From assembly GCF_002256775.1 (NCBI RefSeq), contig NZ_NCII01000001.1:1-64000 (forward strand): 64,000 bases of DNA, written 5' to 3'. A program made the translations under genes and the position numbers. This DNA is from Novosphingobium sp. 17-62-19. GTDB lineage: Bacteria > Pseudomonadota > Alphaproteobacteria > Sphingomonadales > Sphingomonadaceae. Numbering within the stretch: the first letter of the stretch is position 1; each line of letters opens with the position of its first letter. The notes under the pieces were generated by a model that had not been told where the DNA came from, searched no databases, and saw only the letters and a list, made by a program, of their open reading frames with translations. This document shows, piece after piece, positions 9,148 to 18,419 of the stretch.

Positions 9148-10082
9148 GAGTGCTTTTTGCGCACATTAGTTGGATGCCAGAGTATTCAGGCGATCCCGGT
9201 GAACCCTTGTTTTCAACTCACGGCTGGGTTGTTGGTAAGGGCGATGCGCATGAGCGGGCAAATTTCAAAGCTATTCGTGGGCGTGTCTACGGATATGTAC
9301 CCGTCCGCGAGAAATTGCGGAGCAAGATACCTGGTAACATCAATTTAGAAAAACTGGGCGCTGATAAGGCGTCAACGTCGGTATCGGGCGTTACGGTCAT
9401 TTGGTTCGCCAACAACCCTGATCGGCAGGCAGAAGCCTATATTGTTGGTTGGTATCGCAATGCCACGGTTTACAGAGAACTGCGATATATTGATGATATT
9501 GAGTACCGTATTGAATGCAGAGCCGACGATGCCATTCTGGTTGCCGAAGGTATGCGAGACTTTCGAATACCGCATGTGCGCTCGTTAGCTGGACAGGCAG
9601 CTGGGTACGGATATGGGCAGTCGAGCCTTTGGTATGCGGAAGGGCTGGACGGATTCAAGGCTGACGTTGCCCTATACATTGATTCGGTAGAGCACAATCT
9701 GGTGCGAGTGGCTGGCGAGAAGAGCCAATCGGGCGGTGATGCTATCAATGATTTGGATGATATGCCGATAGGCAACGCATCACCTCAGAAGCTCACAGGT
9801 ACGGCAACTTTCTTTCCTAGAGATTCTAGAGTTCGCCAAGCAGTTGTCGCTCGCTCAAAGGGCTTTTGTGAATACTGCGGTGAACTCGGCTTTGAGCGGC
9901 TGGATGGCTCACATTTCATTGAAGCTCATCACATCATAAGCCTCGCAGAGCAGGGGCCAGATACGATGGCAAACGTCATTGCACTTTGCCCTAATCATCA
10001 CCGCCAAGCACATTTCGGTCGGAACAAGCAACAGCTCGAAGCGGCATTCCTCACCAAACTAAGCGAAATTCAAGGTGCCTGA
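9144..10082 (+). CDS. HNH endonuclease-domain protein inserted in the propionyl-CoA operon
   Basis: A 312-residue protein ending in an HNH nuclease domain: C242-x2-C245, His262-His263 in EAHHII, Asn277, Cys282 and His285-His286 in LCPNHHRQ. The 230-residue N-terminal region ([32 protein letters not shown]) is not one I can assign; it might read DNA or a modification. TTG at 9144 is the likely start: it follows a strong GGGGAAG site and overlaps the mutase TGA. Hand counts give 29/60 G+C at 9301-9360 and 26/60 at 9481-9540, against 38/60 at 10441-10500 in pccA, so recent acquisition is likely. Substrate unknown. Confidence 0.82.
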   Translation: MRVLFAHISWMPEYSGDPGEPLFSTHGWVVGKGDAHERANFKAIRGRVYGYVPVREKLRSKIPGNINLEKLGADKASTSVSGVTVIWFANNPDRQAEAYIVGWYRNATVYRELRYIDDIEYRIECRADDAILVAEGMRDFRIPHVRSLAGQAAGYGYGQSSLWYAEGLDGFKADVALYIDSVEHNLVRVAGEKSQSGGDAINDLDDMPIGNASPQKLTGTATFFPRDSRVRQAVVARSKGFCEYCGELGFERLDGSHFIEAHHIISLAEQGPDTMANVIALCPNHHRQAHFGRNKQQLEAAFLTKLSEIQGA

Positions 10083-10083
10083 A

Positions 10084-12105
10084 ATGTTCAAGAAAATCCT
10101 CATCGCCAACCGTGGTGAAATTGCCTGCCGTGTGATCAAGACGGCGCGTCGCATGGGTATTGCCACCGTCGCGGTCTATTCCGATGCCGATGCCCGCGCG
10201 CCGTTTGTGCAGATGGCCGATGAAGCCGTGCATATCGGGCCTGCGCCTGCCGCGCAGTCGTATCTGATCGCTGACAAGATCATCGCAGCGTGCAAGCAGA
10301 CGGGCGCCGATGCCGTCCACCCCGGCTACGGCTTCCTGTCCGAACGCACCTCGTTTGCCGAGGCTCTGGCGGCTGAAGGCATCGCGTTTGTCGGGCCTCC
10401 GGTGAATGCCATTGCGGCGATGGGCGACAAGATCGAATCCAAGAAGCTGGCGATGAAGGCGGGCGTGAACGTCGTGCCCGGCTTTGTGGGCGAGATCGAG
10501 GATACCGAACATGCCGTGCGTATCTCGGAAGAGATCGGCTATCCGGTGATGATGAAGGCGTCTGCGGGCGGCGGCGGCAAGGGCATGCGCCTTGCCTATT
10601 CCGAGCAGGACGTGCGCGAGGGCTTTGAGGCCACCAAGCGCGAGGGGCTGAACTCGTTCGGCGATGACCGCGTGTTCATCGAAAAGTTCATCCTCAACCC
10701 GCGCCACATCGAGATCCAGATCCTGGGCGATAAGCACGGCAATATCCTCTACCTCAACGAGCGCGAATGCTCGATCCAGCGCCGCCACCAGAAGGTGGTG
10801 GAAGAAGCGCCATCGCCGTTCGTCACGCTCAAGATGCGCAAGGCGATGGGCGAACAGTGCGTCGCTTTGGCCCGTGCGGTTGGGTACTATTCGGCGGGCA
10901 CGGTGGAACTGATCGTTTCGGGCGCTGATCCCACGGGCGAAAGCTTCTACTTCCTCGAAATGAACACCCGCTTGCAGGTGGAGCATCCCGTTACCGAGGC
11001 GATCACCGGCATCGATCTGGTCGAACAGATGATCCGCGTCGCCTATGGCGAAAAGCTGGCGATGACGCAGGACGACATCAAGATCGACGGCTGGGCCATC
11101 GAAAACCGCGTCTATGCCGAAGACCCTTATCGCGGGTTCCTGCCATCGACCGGTCGCCTGATCCGCTATCAGCCGCCAGTCGCCGGTTGGGAAGATGATG
11201 GCGCGGAAAATGGCCGTCGCGGGCTTGATGGCGTGCGCGTGGACGATGGCGTCTATGAAGGCGGTGAAGTCTCGATGTTCTATGACCCGATGATCGCCAA
11301 GCTGATCACGTGGGGGGAAACGCGCGACGAGGCGGCGGACAAGCAGATCGCGGCGCTTGATGCGTTCGAAATCGAGGGCCTTGGCCACAACATCGATTTC
11401 GTCTCGGCCATCATGCAGCACCCGCGCTTCCGCTCGGGCGAACTGACCACAGGCTTCATCGCCGAGGAATATCCCGATGGCTTCCACGGTGCGGCCACCT
11501 CTGACGAACTGAAGCAGACGCTGGCCGCACTGGCAGGCTTCCTCGCCACGGCTCGGTCAGACCGCGCTCGCCGCGTGGACCAGCAACTGGGTGACGAGCT
11601 TGATCCGCCTTACGAATGGGCAGTGAAGATTGGCGATGCGACCTTTGCGGTCATGCTAGACGAAGACGAAGTGACGGTAGATGGCACGGCCATTGACCTC
11701 GCGCTGGAATACACGCCGGGCGACCGCGTGGTGCATTGCGAGATCGACGACAAGCCGCTCTCCGTGAAGGTTGAACCCACCCGCGCAGGCTTCAAGCTGA
11801 CCACGCGCGGCGCGATCCATCAGGTGCAGGTGCTTCCGGCGCACATCGCGCCCTACACGCAGCACATGATCGAAAAGATCCCGCCCGATCTTTCGAAGTT
11901 CCTGATTTGCCCGATGCCGGGCCTGCTGGTCACGCTCAACGTGGGCGAGGGCGATGCAGTGGAAGCGGGGCAACCGCTTGCCGTGGTCGAGGCGATGAAG
12001 ATGGAGAACATCCTGCGCGCCGAGAAATCGGGCAGGGTGAAGTCGGTCAACGCCAAGGCGGGCGATAGTCTCGCGGTGGATGCGATCATTCTTGAGATGG
12101 AGTGA
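10084..12105 (+). CDS. pccA: Propionyl-CoA carboxylase alpha subunit (biotin carboxylase and BCCP)
   Basis: A 673-residue alpha subunit that carboxylates its own biotin with ATP and bicarbonate. Domains run: biotin carboxylase N-domain (KKILIANRGEIACRVIKTA), ATP-grasp with KASAGGGGKGMRLA, carboxylase C-domain (RLQVEHPVTEAITGIDLVEQ), a linker, and biotinyl domain with EAMKMEN and biotin site Lys639, 34 residues from the end. ATG 10084 lies one base after the HNH stop with AAGG upstream, and is preferred to an in-frame GTG at 10075. It is cut off from its partner pccB by four genes. A terminator follows at 12144. Confidence 0.95.
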   Translation: MFKKILIANRGEIACRVIKTARRMGIATVAVYSDADARAPFVQMADEAVHIGPAPAAQSYLIADKIIAACKQTGADAVHPGYGFLSERTSFAEALAAEGIAFVGPPVNAIAAMGDKIESKKLAMKAGVNVVPGFVGEIEDTEHAVRISEEIGYPVMMKASAGGGGKGMRLAYSEQDVREGFEATKREGLNSFGDDRVFIEKFILNPRHIEIQILGDKHGNILYLNERECSIQRRHQKVVEEAPSPFVTLKMRKAMGEQCVALARAVGYYSAGTVELIVSGADPTGESFYFLEMNTRLQVEHPVTEAITGIDLVEQMIRVAYGEKLAMTQDDIKIDGWAIENRVYAEDPYRGFLPSTGRLIRYQPPVAGWEDDGAENGRRGLDGVRVDDGVYEGGEVSMFYDPMIAKLITWGETRDEAADKQIAALDAFEIEGLGHNIDFVSAIMQHPRFRSGELTTGFIAEEYPDGFHGAATSDELKQTLAALAGFLATARSDRARRVDQQLGDELDPPYEWAVKIGDATFAVMLDEDEVTVDGTAIDLALEYTPGDRVVHCEIDDKPLSVKVEPTRAGFKLTTRGAIHQVQVLPAHIAPYTQHMIEKIPPDLSKFLICPMPGLLVTLNVGEGDAVEAGQPLAVVEAMKMENILRAEKSGRVKSVNAKAGDSLAVDAIILEME

Positions 12106-12143
12106 GGCTTGGCGCGGTAGCGCCTTGCCTCCACCACCCCCAA

Positions 12144-12175
12144 CCCCCTCCTCTTCAGAGGAGGGGGCTTTCTTA
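12144..12175. terminator. Intrinsic terminator between pccA and the convergent flavoprotein gene
   Basis: Perfect 11-bp arms at 12144-12154 and 12157-12167 enclose a very short loop, followed on the plus strand by CTTTCTTA. It ends the propionyl-CoA operon. Its position just before the minus-strand stop at 12173 suggests it serves both genes. Confidence 0.8.
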
Positions 12176-13576
12176 TGCCTGGAAGATCTTCCCCGGATTG
12201 AACAGGTTGTCCGGGTCCAGCGCGCGTTTGATCGTGCGCATCACGTCCACCGCGTCCTCGCCAAGTTCATCGATCAGGCACTGCTGCTTGCCGATGCCGA
12301 TGCCGTGCTCGCCCGTGCAAGTGCCATCCATCGCCAGCGCATGGGCGACCATGCGTTTGTTCAACGCCTCCACTTCGGCCATCTCGTGCGGGGCGTCCGG
12401 GTCGATCGAGAAGATCAGGTGGAAGTTGCCATCGCCCACATGGCCGACGATCGTCGCAGGAACGCTGCACACATCAAGGTCAGCGCGGGTAGCGAGGATG
12501 CATTCGGCAAGGCGGCTCATCGGCACGCAGACATCGGTCGTCAGGCCGATGGCTCCGGGACGCAGGGCGACTGCCGCGTAATAGGCCTCATGCCGCGCGC
12601 GCCACAGGCGGTTGCGGTCCTCGGCCAGCGTCGCCCACTGGAATTCCCCACCGCCGTTGGCAGCAGCGAGGGCCTTGACCGTCTCCACTTGCTCGGCCAC
12701 ACCCGCCGCGCTCCCGTGGAATTCGAAGAACAGCGTCGGCGCTTCGGGCAAGCCCAGCCTTGAGCGCAAATTCACAGCGCGGACCTGCATCGCGTCGAGC
12801 AGTTCGATCCGCGCCATCGGTACGCTGCAGTGGAACGCCTGCACCACCGTCTCGACCGCACCCGCCAGAGTCTCGAACGAACATGTGGCGGCAAGAATGG
12901 CCTCTGGAACCGGGCTAAGGCGTAATGTGATGCCGGTGATAACGCCCAAGGTGCCTTCGGACCCGATGTAGAGGCGCGTCAGGTCATATCCGGCAGCGGA
13001 CTTCTTCGCACGCCTGCCGGTGCGGATCACCTTGCCTTGCGCGGTCACCACTTCCAGCCCCAGCACCACCTCGCGCATCGTGCCATAGCGCACGGCATTG
13101 GTGCCCGATGCCCGAGTCGATGCCATGCCGCCGATGGTGGCGTTCGCGCCGGGATCGATCGGGAAGAACAGTCCGGTATCGCGCAGTTCCGCATTCAACG
13201 CCTCGTGCCGGATGCCCGGCTGCACGGTGCAATCGAAGTCCGCATGATTCACGCTGAGCACCGCATCCATGCGTGACAGGTCGAGGCTAACACCACCTTC
13301 GAGGGGGAGTATGTGCCCTTCAAGCGATGTTCCGGCACCATAAGGCACGATGGCAACACCTGCCTCACGGCACAGATTTACGCAATCGACCACATCTTGC
13401 GTCGATGTTGCATAGACCACCGCATCGGGCAGGACGGTCGGATAATGCGATTCGCTCGCCCCATGCTGTGCCCGAATTGCCTCGCCCGTCTGGAAGATTG
13501 CTCCGAAACGCTGTTCCAACGCGTCCATAAATCCCGGAGGGATTGGGCGCGGGCAAGGGGCAAAATTCGTTTCCAT
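12173..13576 (-). CDS. FAD-linked oxidase, D-lactate dehydrogenase (cytochrome) type
   Basis: A 467-residue flavoprotein of the FAD_binding_4/FAD-oxidase_C family. The FAD-binding part shows VPYGAGTSLEGH and PGANATIGGMASTRASGTN; the C-terminal substrate part shows GHVGDGNFH and CTGEHGIGIGK, with DPDNLFNPGKIF at the end. These are typical of D-lactate dehydrogenase (cytochrome) and glycolate oxidase GlcD relatives that pass electrons to cytochrome c or quinone. A cytochrome c gene starts 156 bp away on the opposite strand, a tempting but unproven partner. D-2-hydroxyglutarate or glycolate are alternative substrates. AGGTGGA precedes ATG 13576. Confidence 0.85.
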   Translation of the reverse strand: METNFAPCPRPIPPGFMDALEQRFGAIFQTGEAIRAQHGASESHYPTVLPDAVVYATSTQDVVDCVNLCREAGVAIVPYGAGTSLEGHILPLEGGVSLDLSRMDAVLSVNHADFDCTVQPGIRHEALNAELRDTGLFFPIDPGANATIGGMASTRASGTNAVRYGTMREVVLGLEVVTAQGKVIRTGRRAKKSAAGYDLTRLYIGSEGTLGVITGITLRLSPVPEAILAATCSFETLAGAVETVVQAFHCSVPMARIELLDAMQVRAVNLRSRLGLPEAPTLFFEFHGSAAGVAEQVETVKALAAANGGGEFQWATLAEDRNRLWRARHEAYYAAVALRPGAIGLTTDVCVPMSRLAECILATRADLDVCSVPATIVGHVGDGNFHLIFSIDPDAPHEMAEVEALNKRMVAHALAMDGTCTGEHGIGIGKQQCLIDELGEDAVDVMRTIKRALDPDNLFNPGKIFQA

Positions 13577-13732
13577 ACTTCCACCTAGCGGCCATTTCCG
13601 CCTTTTTGAATGTATGCGCCCTTTTGGCTATGGCGCAAAACCGTTCAGGCAGGATAAAGCGCGCAGGCGTGATGAGGAGTCCGTGGCTTCGTGATGTCGC
13701 GAGGACCGGTTTAGAACAGGGCAGGTATGCAG

Positions 13733-14125
13733 ATGAGCAAGTTGACGGGTGCAGTGCTGATTGCAGGTCTCACGGTTTCGGCGCTGGCGGGCGGAACGGC
13801 TTTTGCACAGGCCAAGGGTGATCCGGTTGCGGGCAAAAAGGTGTTCATGCGCTGCGTCGCTTGTCATGCCGTACAGCCTTCTGCCGGTCCGAAGATGGGA
13901 CCGAACCTCTCTGGCATCGCCGGTCGTAAGGCAGCGGCAGTTCAGAATTTCAAGTATTCTGCCGCCCTGAAGAAGGCCAATCTCAAGTGGGATGATGCCA
14001 CGCTCGACAAGTGGTTGGCCAAGCCTTCAGCAGTCGTGCCGGGCAATTCGATGGCATTTGCCGGCCTGCCAAATCCGGCAGATCGCGCGAACGTCATTGC
14101 TTACCTGAAGAAGCCGGTTCCCTAA
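13733..14125 (+). CDS. Periplasmic class I cytochrome c
   Basis: A 130-residue cytochrome c2-like electron carrier. A signal peptide (MSKLTGAVLIAGLTVSALAG, cleaved near AFAQA) precedes one haem site C41-V-A-C44-H45. The sixth ligand is probably Met in PGNSMAF. ATG 13733 is preferred over ATG 13727 because AGG at 13723-13725 gives proper spacing. Likely role: soluble carrier between the bc1 complex and an oxidase, or acceptor for the neighbouring flavoprotein. Its last three bases overlap the stop of the convergent sulfatase gene. Confidence 0.9.
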   Translation: MSKLTGAVLIAGLTVSALAGGTAFAQAKGDPVAGKKVFMRCVACHAVQPSAGPKMGPNLSGIAGRKAAAVQNFKYSAALKKANLKWDDATLDKWLAKPSAVVPGNSMAFAGLPNPADRANVIAYLKKPVP

Positions 14126-16059
14126 GGCGTCACGATATTGAAGGCAGGGTCCGGTTTGTCGAGCCAGCCGATCAGGCGGGCGAACGCTGCCGGGTCCCCT
14201 TCGATCTTCGCCTCGCCTGAGGCGATTTTGTTTGCCAGCGGCTGGCCTGAGAATAGCGCCGCAAGCAGATCGGCATAGCGCACGGTCAGCGTTGCCTGCC
14301 TGACATCGCGCAGTCCGGGGCGGTGCACCAGAACGCCGTTTGCTACCGTAATAGTATGCTGTGCCTGGTTGTCCGGGAACACAAAGCCCAGCGCCAAAGC
14401 GCCATCCGCCGCCTTTGTAGGATCGAGCCTGACGGCCAACACATCGAACAAGTCAGACGGTGGTAACTGGCTAACCAGCGCAGCGCCGCCCGTGGGGTCC
14501 GTGGCCGCCACGCCATCGTCCAGTTCATCCGCACCCGTCAGATACATGTTGCGCCACAGTGCGTTCTCGCTCTGATAGGCCAGCTGGCGATATGTGCGCG
14601 CGATCAGCGCCTTTGCCGCCCTATCTTCGCCATCGGCAAAGATCACTTTGTTCAGTAATTCTGCGGCCCACGTATAGTCGCCCTTCGCAAACGCTTCCTG
14701 CGCCAGTCCCTTCACCCGCACGGCGCCGCCCATCGCCTCGACATAGCGCTTGCCTCCGGTCTCGGGTGGCAGTGGAGCAAGGTGAACCGGGTTGCCATCG
14801 TACCAGCCCATGTAGAACTGATAGACCGCACGCGAATTGAAACTGTACGATCCGTAATAGGGCCGGTCGTACCACTGTTTTGCCAGCGCGGGCGGCAATG
14901 TGAGCGTCGCGGCGATTTCCGGCCCGGTCAGTCCCTTGTTCATCAACCGCACCGTCTGATCGTGCAGATAGGCATAGGCATCGCGGTGCTTGCCGAGATA
15001 GTCGGTGATTTCGTTCGCACCGAAACGGGGCCAGCCGTGGCTCGTGATCAACACTTCGGCTCCGGCAAAGAAGTCTATCGCCTCGGTCAGCCCTTGCGCC
15101 CAAGCCTTGGCATCGCGGATCACCGCACCGCGTGGGGTGAGGATGTTGTGCTGGGTTGCATTGGCGTTTTCGGCCAGATCCGCGACCTTCCAGTCAGGGA
15201 AGCCGAAATTCATCTCGGCCGGCGCTTCGGTGCCGGGTGTGACCTGAAAGCGGATGCGCACGCCGTCGATGGTCAGTTCGGTCCCCGTTTCGCTGATTTC
15301 GCGCGTCGGCGGGACAAGACTGCGCGTTCCGGCTGCCACGCCCATCCCAATGCCTGATCCCATCGATCCGTCTGGTCCCTTGGGCAGACCAAGGCCGAAC
15401 TGGTATCCGGCGCGGCGGCCCATGGCAGGCCCGGCAATCACATTTTCGCTCACCGCCGCGCGGGTGAAGCCTTGGGGCGCGAGGATGGGGGCATCCTTGA
15501 CCATGACCGCGCTAATTGCCCCAGCCCCGCCAAAATGATCGACGTGGCTGTGGGTGTAGATCATCGCAGTGACGGGCAGCTTTGCCACTTTTTCGGAAAT
15601 CAGCGCATAGGCCGCTGCCGCAGTCTCGGTCGCGGTCAGCGGATCAATCACGATCCAGCCCTTGTCGCCGCGGACGAAAGTAATGTTCGCCACATCGAAG
15701 CCGCGGACCTGCCAGATATGGTCAGTCACCTTGAACAGACCTGCCTTACCCAGCACTTGCGCGTGCCGCCACAGGCTGGGGTGAACGCTGGGCGGAGCAT
15801 CGCCCTTTGCAAAGGCGAAAGCGGCGGTGTCCCACACCGGCTTGCCGGCAGCATCGCGGATCACCGGGTCTTTCAGTGTCGCCACGAATCCGCGTTCGGC
15901 CAACGCAAAATCGCGCCTGTCTGCCATCGGCAGTTCGGAAAGCGCAGCAGTGTTGGCATTTCGCGTGGCTTCGGTAGGGGTTTCGGCGACCGCGGGCAGT
16001 GCCGTCAGCAGCAAGATGGCGCTGCCCAGCAGACGACGCTTGCGGATTTTTGAAAACAT
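14122..16059 (-). CDS. Alkyl sulfatase-like metallo-beta-lactamase-fold hydrolase (BDS1/SdsA family)
   Basis: A 645-residue secreted hydrolase. The signal peptide is MFSKIRKRRLLGSAILLLTA. The lactamase-fold domain holds the di-zinc motif THSHVDH at 169-175. A central helical dimerisation region has GWYDGNPVHLAPLPP, and the C-terminal third is an SCP2-like lipid-binding domain. This order matches SdsA1/BDS1 enzymes that remove sulfate from alkyl sulfates such as dodecyl sulfate. ATG 16059 follows GGGAGAGG; an upstream in-frame start at 16116 would bury the signal peptide. Actual substrate is untested. Confidence 0.9.
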   Translation of the reverse strand: MFSKIRKRRLLGSAILLLTALPAVAETPTEATRNANTAALSELPMADRRDFALAERGFVATLKDPVIRDAAGKPVWDTAAFAFAKGDAPPSVHPSLWRHAQVLGKAGLFKVTDHIWQVRGFDVANITFVRGDKGWIVIDPLTATETAAAAYALISEKVAKLPVTAMIYTHSHVDHFGGAGAISAVMVKDAPILAPQGFTRAAVSENVIAGPAMGRRAGYQFGLGLPKGPDGSMGSGIGMGVAAGTRSLVPPTREISETGTELTIDGVRIRFQVTPGTEAPAEMNFGFPDWKVADLAENANATQHNILTPRGAVIRDAKAWAQGLTEAIDFFAGAEVLITSHGWPRFGANEITDYLGKHRDAYAYLHDQTVRLMNKGLTGPEIAATLTLPPALAKQWYDRPYYGSYSFNSRAVYQFYMGWYDGNPVHLAPLPPETGGKRYVEAMGGAVRVKGLAQEAFAKGDYTWAAELLNKVIFADGEDRAAKALIARTYRQLAYQSENALWRNMYLTGADELDDGVAATDPTGGAALVSQLPPSDLFDVLAVRLDPTKAADGALALGFVFPDNQAQHTITVANGVLVHRPGLRDVRQATLTVRYADLLAALFSGQPLANKIASGEAKIEGDPAAFARLIGWLDKPDPAFNIVTP

Positions 16060-16143
16060 GGCCTCTCCCGGCTCCCGTTCTGCGTGGAGCTCCAGTGGAA
16101 GAATGGCCTTAACCAATCAATTAGGGAAGCAGGAAAACGGCGG

Positions 16144-16413
16144 TCATCCAAACATGCGCTGCAGCCATCCACGCTTGCGAGGCACGGGCGCATCTTGGCC
16201 TGTCAGCCGCATCAGGTACTGCGCCAACAGCATCGCCTGATTGCGCGTCATCAACAGGTGGTGCGTATCGACCGCATCCGGGGTTGGCCGCGCCGTTACA
16301 GTGGATTGCACCGTCAGCTGAATGTTGCGCGAAATATCCTGGTGCTTCCACCCGATCACGACGCCCGACAATTCCTGCGGCACGCCCTTTTGTGGCGCGT
16401 TCGCGGTGGCCAT
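16144..16413 (-). CDS. Small hypothetical protein, 89 residues
   Basis: I do not recognise a family. The protein starts MATANAPQKGVPQELSGVV, has a basic C-terminus (RKRGWLQRMFG), and no signal peptide or membrane helix. A good GGGAGAG site seven bases before ATG 16413 supports it as real. An overlapping reading frame at 16121-16429 has no such support. It lies between the acyl-AMP ligase and the sulfatase on the same strand. Confidence 0.6.
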   Translation of the reverse strand: MATANAPQKGVPQELSGVVIGWKHQDISRNIQLTVQSTVTARPTPDAVDTHHLLMTRNQAMLLAQYLMRLTGQDAPVPRKRGWLQRMFG

Positions 16414-16515
16414 TTTCGTTCTCTCCCAAATCCCACGACTAGGAATCGCAAGAATGGAGTGACGTCAAGCCAATTCGGATGTTTTATTGGGCAATCTGCC
16501 CGATCAGGCGTTCGT

Positions 16516-18273
16516 TCATGCAGCCAGCTGATAGGGCGCGATTTCGCCGTTCAGGTAAAGCTTCTTGGCTTTCGCGCGGCTCAACTTGCCTGAACTGGTG
16601 CGGGGCAGGGTGCGCGGCGGCACGAGTTCGACCACGCAGTTCATGCCGGTGATCGAACGCACCTTGTCGCGGATCTGGTCACGCAGTTTCACGCGTTCGA
16701 CCGGATCTGACACGCGGCAGTGGACCAGCACGGCGGGGGCTTCTTCGCCGTTTTCGGTTTCTACCGAGAAGGCTGCGATATCGCCCTGATGGAAGCCCGG
16801 AAGCTGTTCCACCGCCCATTCGATGTCCTGCGGCCAGTGGTTCTTGCCGTTGATGATGATCATGTCCTTGGCGCGACCAACGATGAACAAGTAGCCCTTT
16901 TCATCGACATAGCCCATGTCGCCAGTGTCCAGCCATCCATCGACCATGCAGGCGTCAGTCGCTTCAGGATCGCGGAAGTAGGAATGCATCACCGACGATC
17001 CACGGCACCACACCTTGCCGATGTGATGATGGGTCAGCACATTGCCGCTCTCGCCCCGGATCGCCACTTCCATGCCGCGCACTGGCACGCCACAGTTGAC
17101 CATGGCGCGATAGCGAGCGGGGCGCGACAGGTCTCGAGGCGTGCCCGAGAGCCGCTCTTCCTCGACCAGTTCGACGCGGATGCCTTCACCCGGGGGCATG
17201 ACCGTCACGGCGAGCGTTGCCTCGGCAAGGCCGTAGCTTGGCAGGAACGCATCGGCCTTGAACCCTGCATCGGCAAAGGCGTTGACGAAGTTCTGCATCA
17301 CGTCTGGCCGGATCATGTCAGCGCCATTGCCCGCTACGCGCCAGCGTGACAGATCAAAGCGGTCTGAAACGCTGGTCTGGCTCGAAATGCGACGGGCGCA
17401 GATGTCATAGCCGAAGGTGGGCGAATAGGAGAGGGTGGTGCCTGTGTTACGGCTGATCAGGTCCAGCCATGCCAGCGGACGACGGGCAAAATCCTCGGTC
17501 TTGAGGAAATCGACCGAAACACTGTTGGCGATGGGCGAAAGGAAGCAGCCGACCAGACCCATATCGTGATACCACGGCAGCCACGATACGGCGCGGTCCG
17601 GGTTGTCGATTTTCATACCGTGCGAATGGCCTGCCAGATTGGCGAGCAGTGCGCGGTGGGTGACAGCCACGCCATGCGGAAACCGGGTGGAGCCGCTGGA
17701 ATATTGAAGGTAGCTGATTGCATCGGGATCGGGCGTGGGCAGGGCCTCGCCACTTTCGGTGCCTGCGTGGAAATCTTCCCACGAAAGTCCGGCACAGCCC
17801 TGCCGGGCAGCCGCAGCGCCAGCCATCTCGGCAATCTCACCGGGATAAACCAGCATCCTGGGATCAGAACTGGAAAGCTGCACGGCCAATTGGTCGATAT
17901 AGCTTTCCTTGCCGCCAAAGCTGGTCGGCAGCGGCAGCGGCACGGGCCATGCGCCGGCATACATCGCCCCGCAGAAGATTGCGGCAAAATCCGGCCCGGT
18001 TTCGGCTACCAGCGCAACGCGGTCACCGGGCACAATGCCTAATGCCATCAGCTTCCGTGCAGCAATCAACGCATCTTCGCGCAGTTCGGAATAGGGATAG
18101 GCTTGTGCCAGATTCCCACGCGGATCGTGGAAGTTAAATCCGAGAACGCCCTTGGCGGCATAGTCCAGCGCATCGCAGAATGTATCGAAATCCGCATAGC
18201 GACGTGGCTGCACGTCGACGTTCGGTGTGGGAACGAGCGTCAGCTTTTCAGCGACAGCGTTCGAAACAGTCAT
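16516..18273 (-). CDS. Fatty acyl-AMP ligase-type AMP-forming synthetase
   Basis: A 585-residue adenylate-forming enzyme that activates a fatty acid with ATP. The phosphate loop is YSSGSTRFPHGVAVTH. Later motifs are LPSYGLAEATLAV, DGWLDTGDMGYVDEKG and GRAKDMIIINGKNHWPQDIE. The last motif and the overall layout fit the FAAL/FadD32 branch, which hands acyl-AMP to an acyl carrier protein rather than to CoA. No ACP or polyketide gene is next to it, so an acyl-CoA ligase role remains possible. Divergent from recX. Confidence 0.83.
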   Translation of the reverse strand: MTVSNAVAEKLTLVPTPNVDVQPRRYADFDTFCDALDYAAKGVLGFNFHDPRGNLAQAYPYSELREDALIAARKLMALGIVPGDRVALVAETGPDFAAIFCGAMYAGAWPVPLPLPTSFGGKESYIDQLAVQLSSSDPRMLVYPGEIAEMAGAAAARQGCAGLSWEDFHAGTESGEALPTPDPDAISYLQYSSGSTRFPHGVAVTHRALLANLAGHSHGMKIDNPDRAVSWLPWYHDMGLVGCFLSPIANSVSVDFLKTEDFARRPLAWLDLISRNTGTTLSYSPTFGYDICARRISSQTSVSDRFDLSRWRVAGNGADMIRPDVMQNFVNAFADAGFKADAFLPSYGLAEATLAVTVMPPGEGIRVELVEEERLSGTPRDLSRPARYRAMVNCGVPVRGMEVAIRGESGNVLTHHHIGKVWCRGSSVMHSYFRDPEATDACMVDGWLDTGDMGYVDEKGYLFIVGRAKDMIIINGKNHWPQDIEWAVEQLPGFHQGDIAAFSVETENGEEAPAVLVHCRVSDPVERVKLRDQIRDKVRSITGMNCVVELVPPRTLPRTSSGKLSRAKAKKLYLNGEIAPYQLAA

Positions 18274-18419
18274 GCGATACCCCGATGTTCTATTCTATTG
18301 TCCTGTGGGCATCTGCGCGCCCACTCGTGAACGGCCCATTACTGGTCCGTGACGCGAAAACAACGCCACCACGGTTCGGACGTTCTCATTTAACCGCGAC
18401 TGTGGCACGAATGTGGCGC

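Noticed and set aside
9144..10082. HNH gene as an intein or homing endonuclease inside a host gene
   Set aside because: Both flanking genes are full length with their own starts and stops. The HNH gene is a free-standing cistron with no splicing motifs.
10051..11487. A 478-codon minus-strand frame opposite pccA
   Set aside because: It is antisense to an unambiguous biotin carboxylase, with no family motifs or ribosome site.
16121..16429. Alternative 102-codon frame overlapping the small protein at 16144-16413
   Set aside because: It lacks the good ribosome site of the 89-residue frame and its composition is Arg/Ala-biased like shadow frames.
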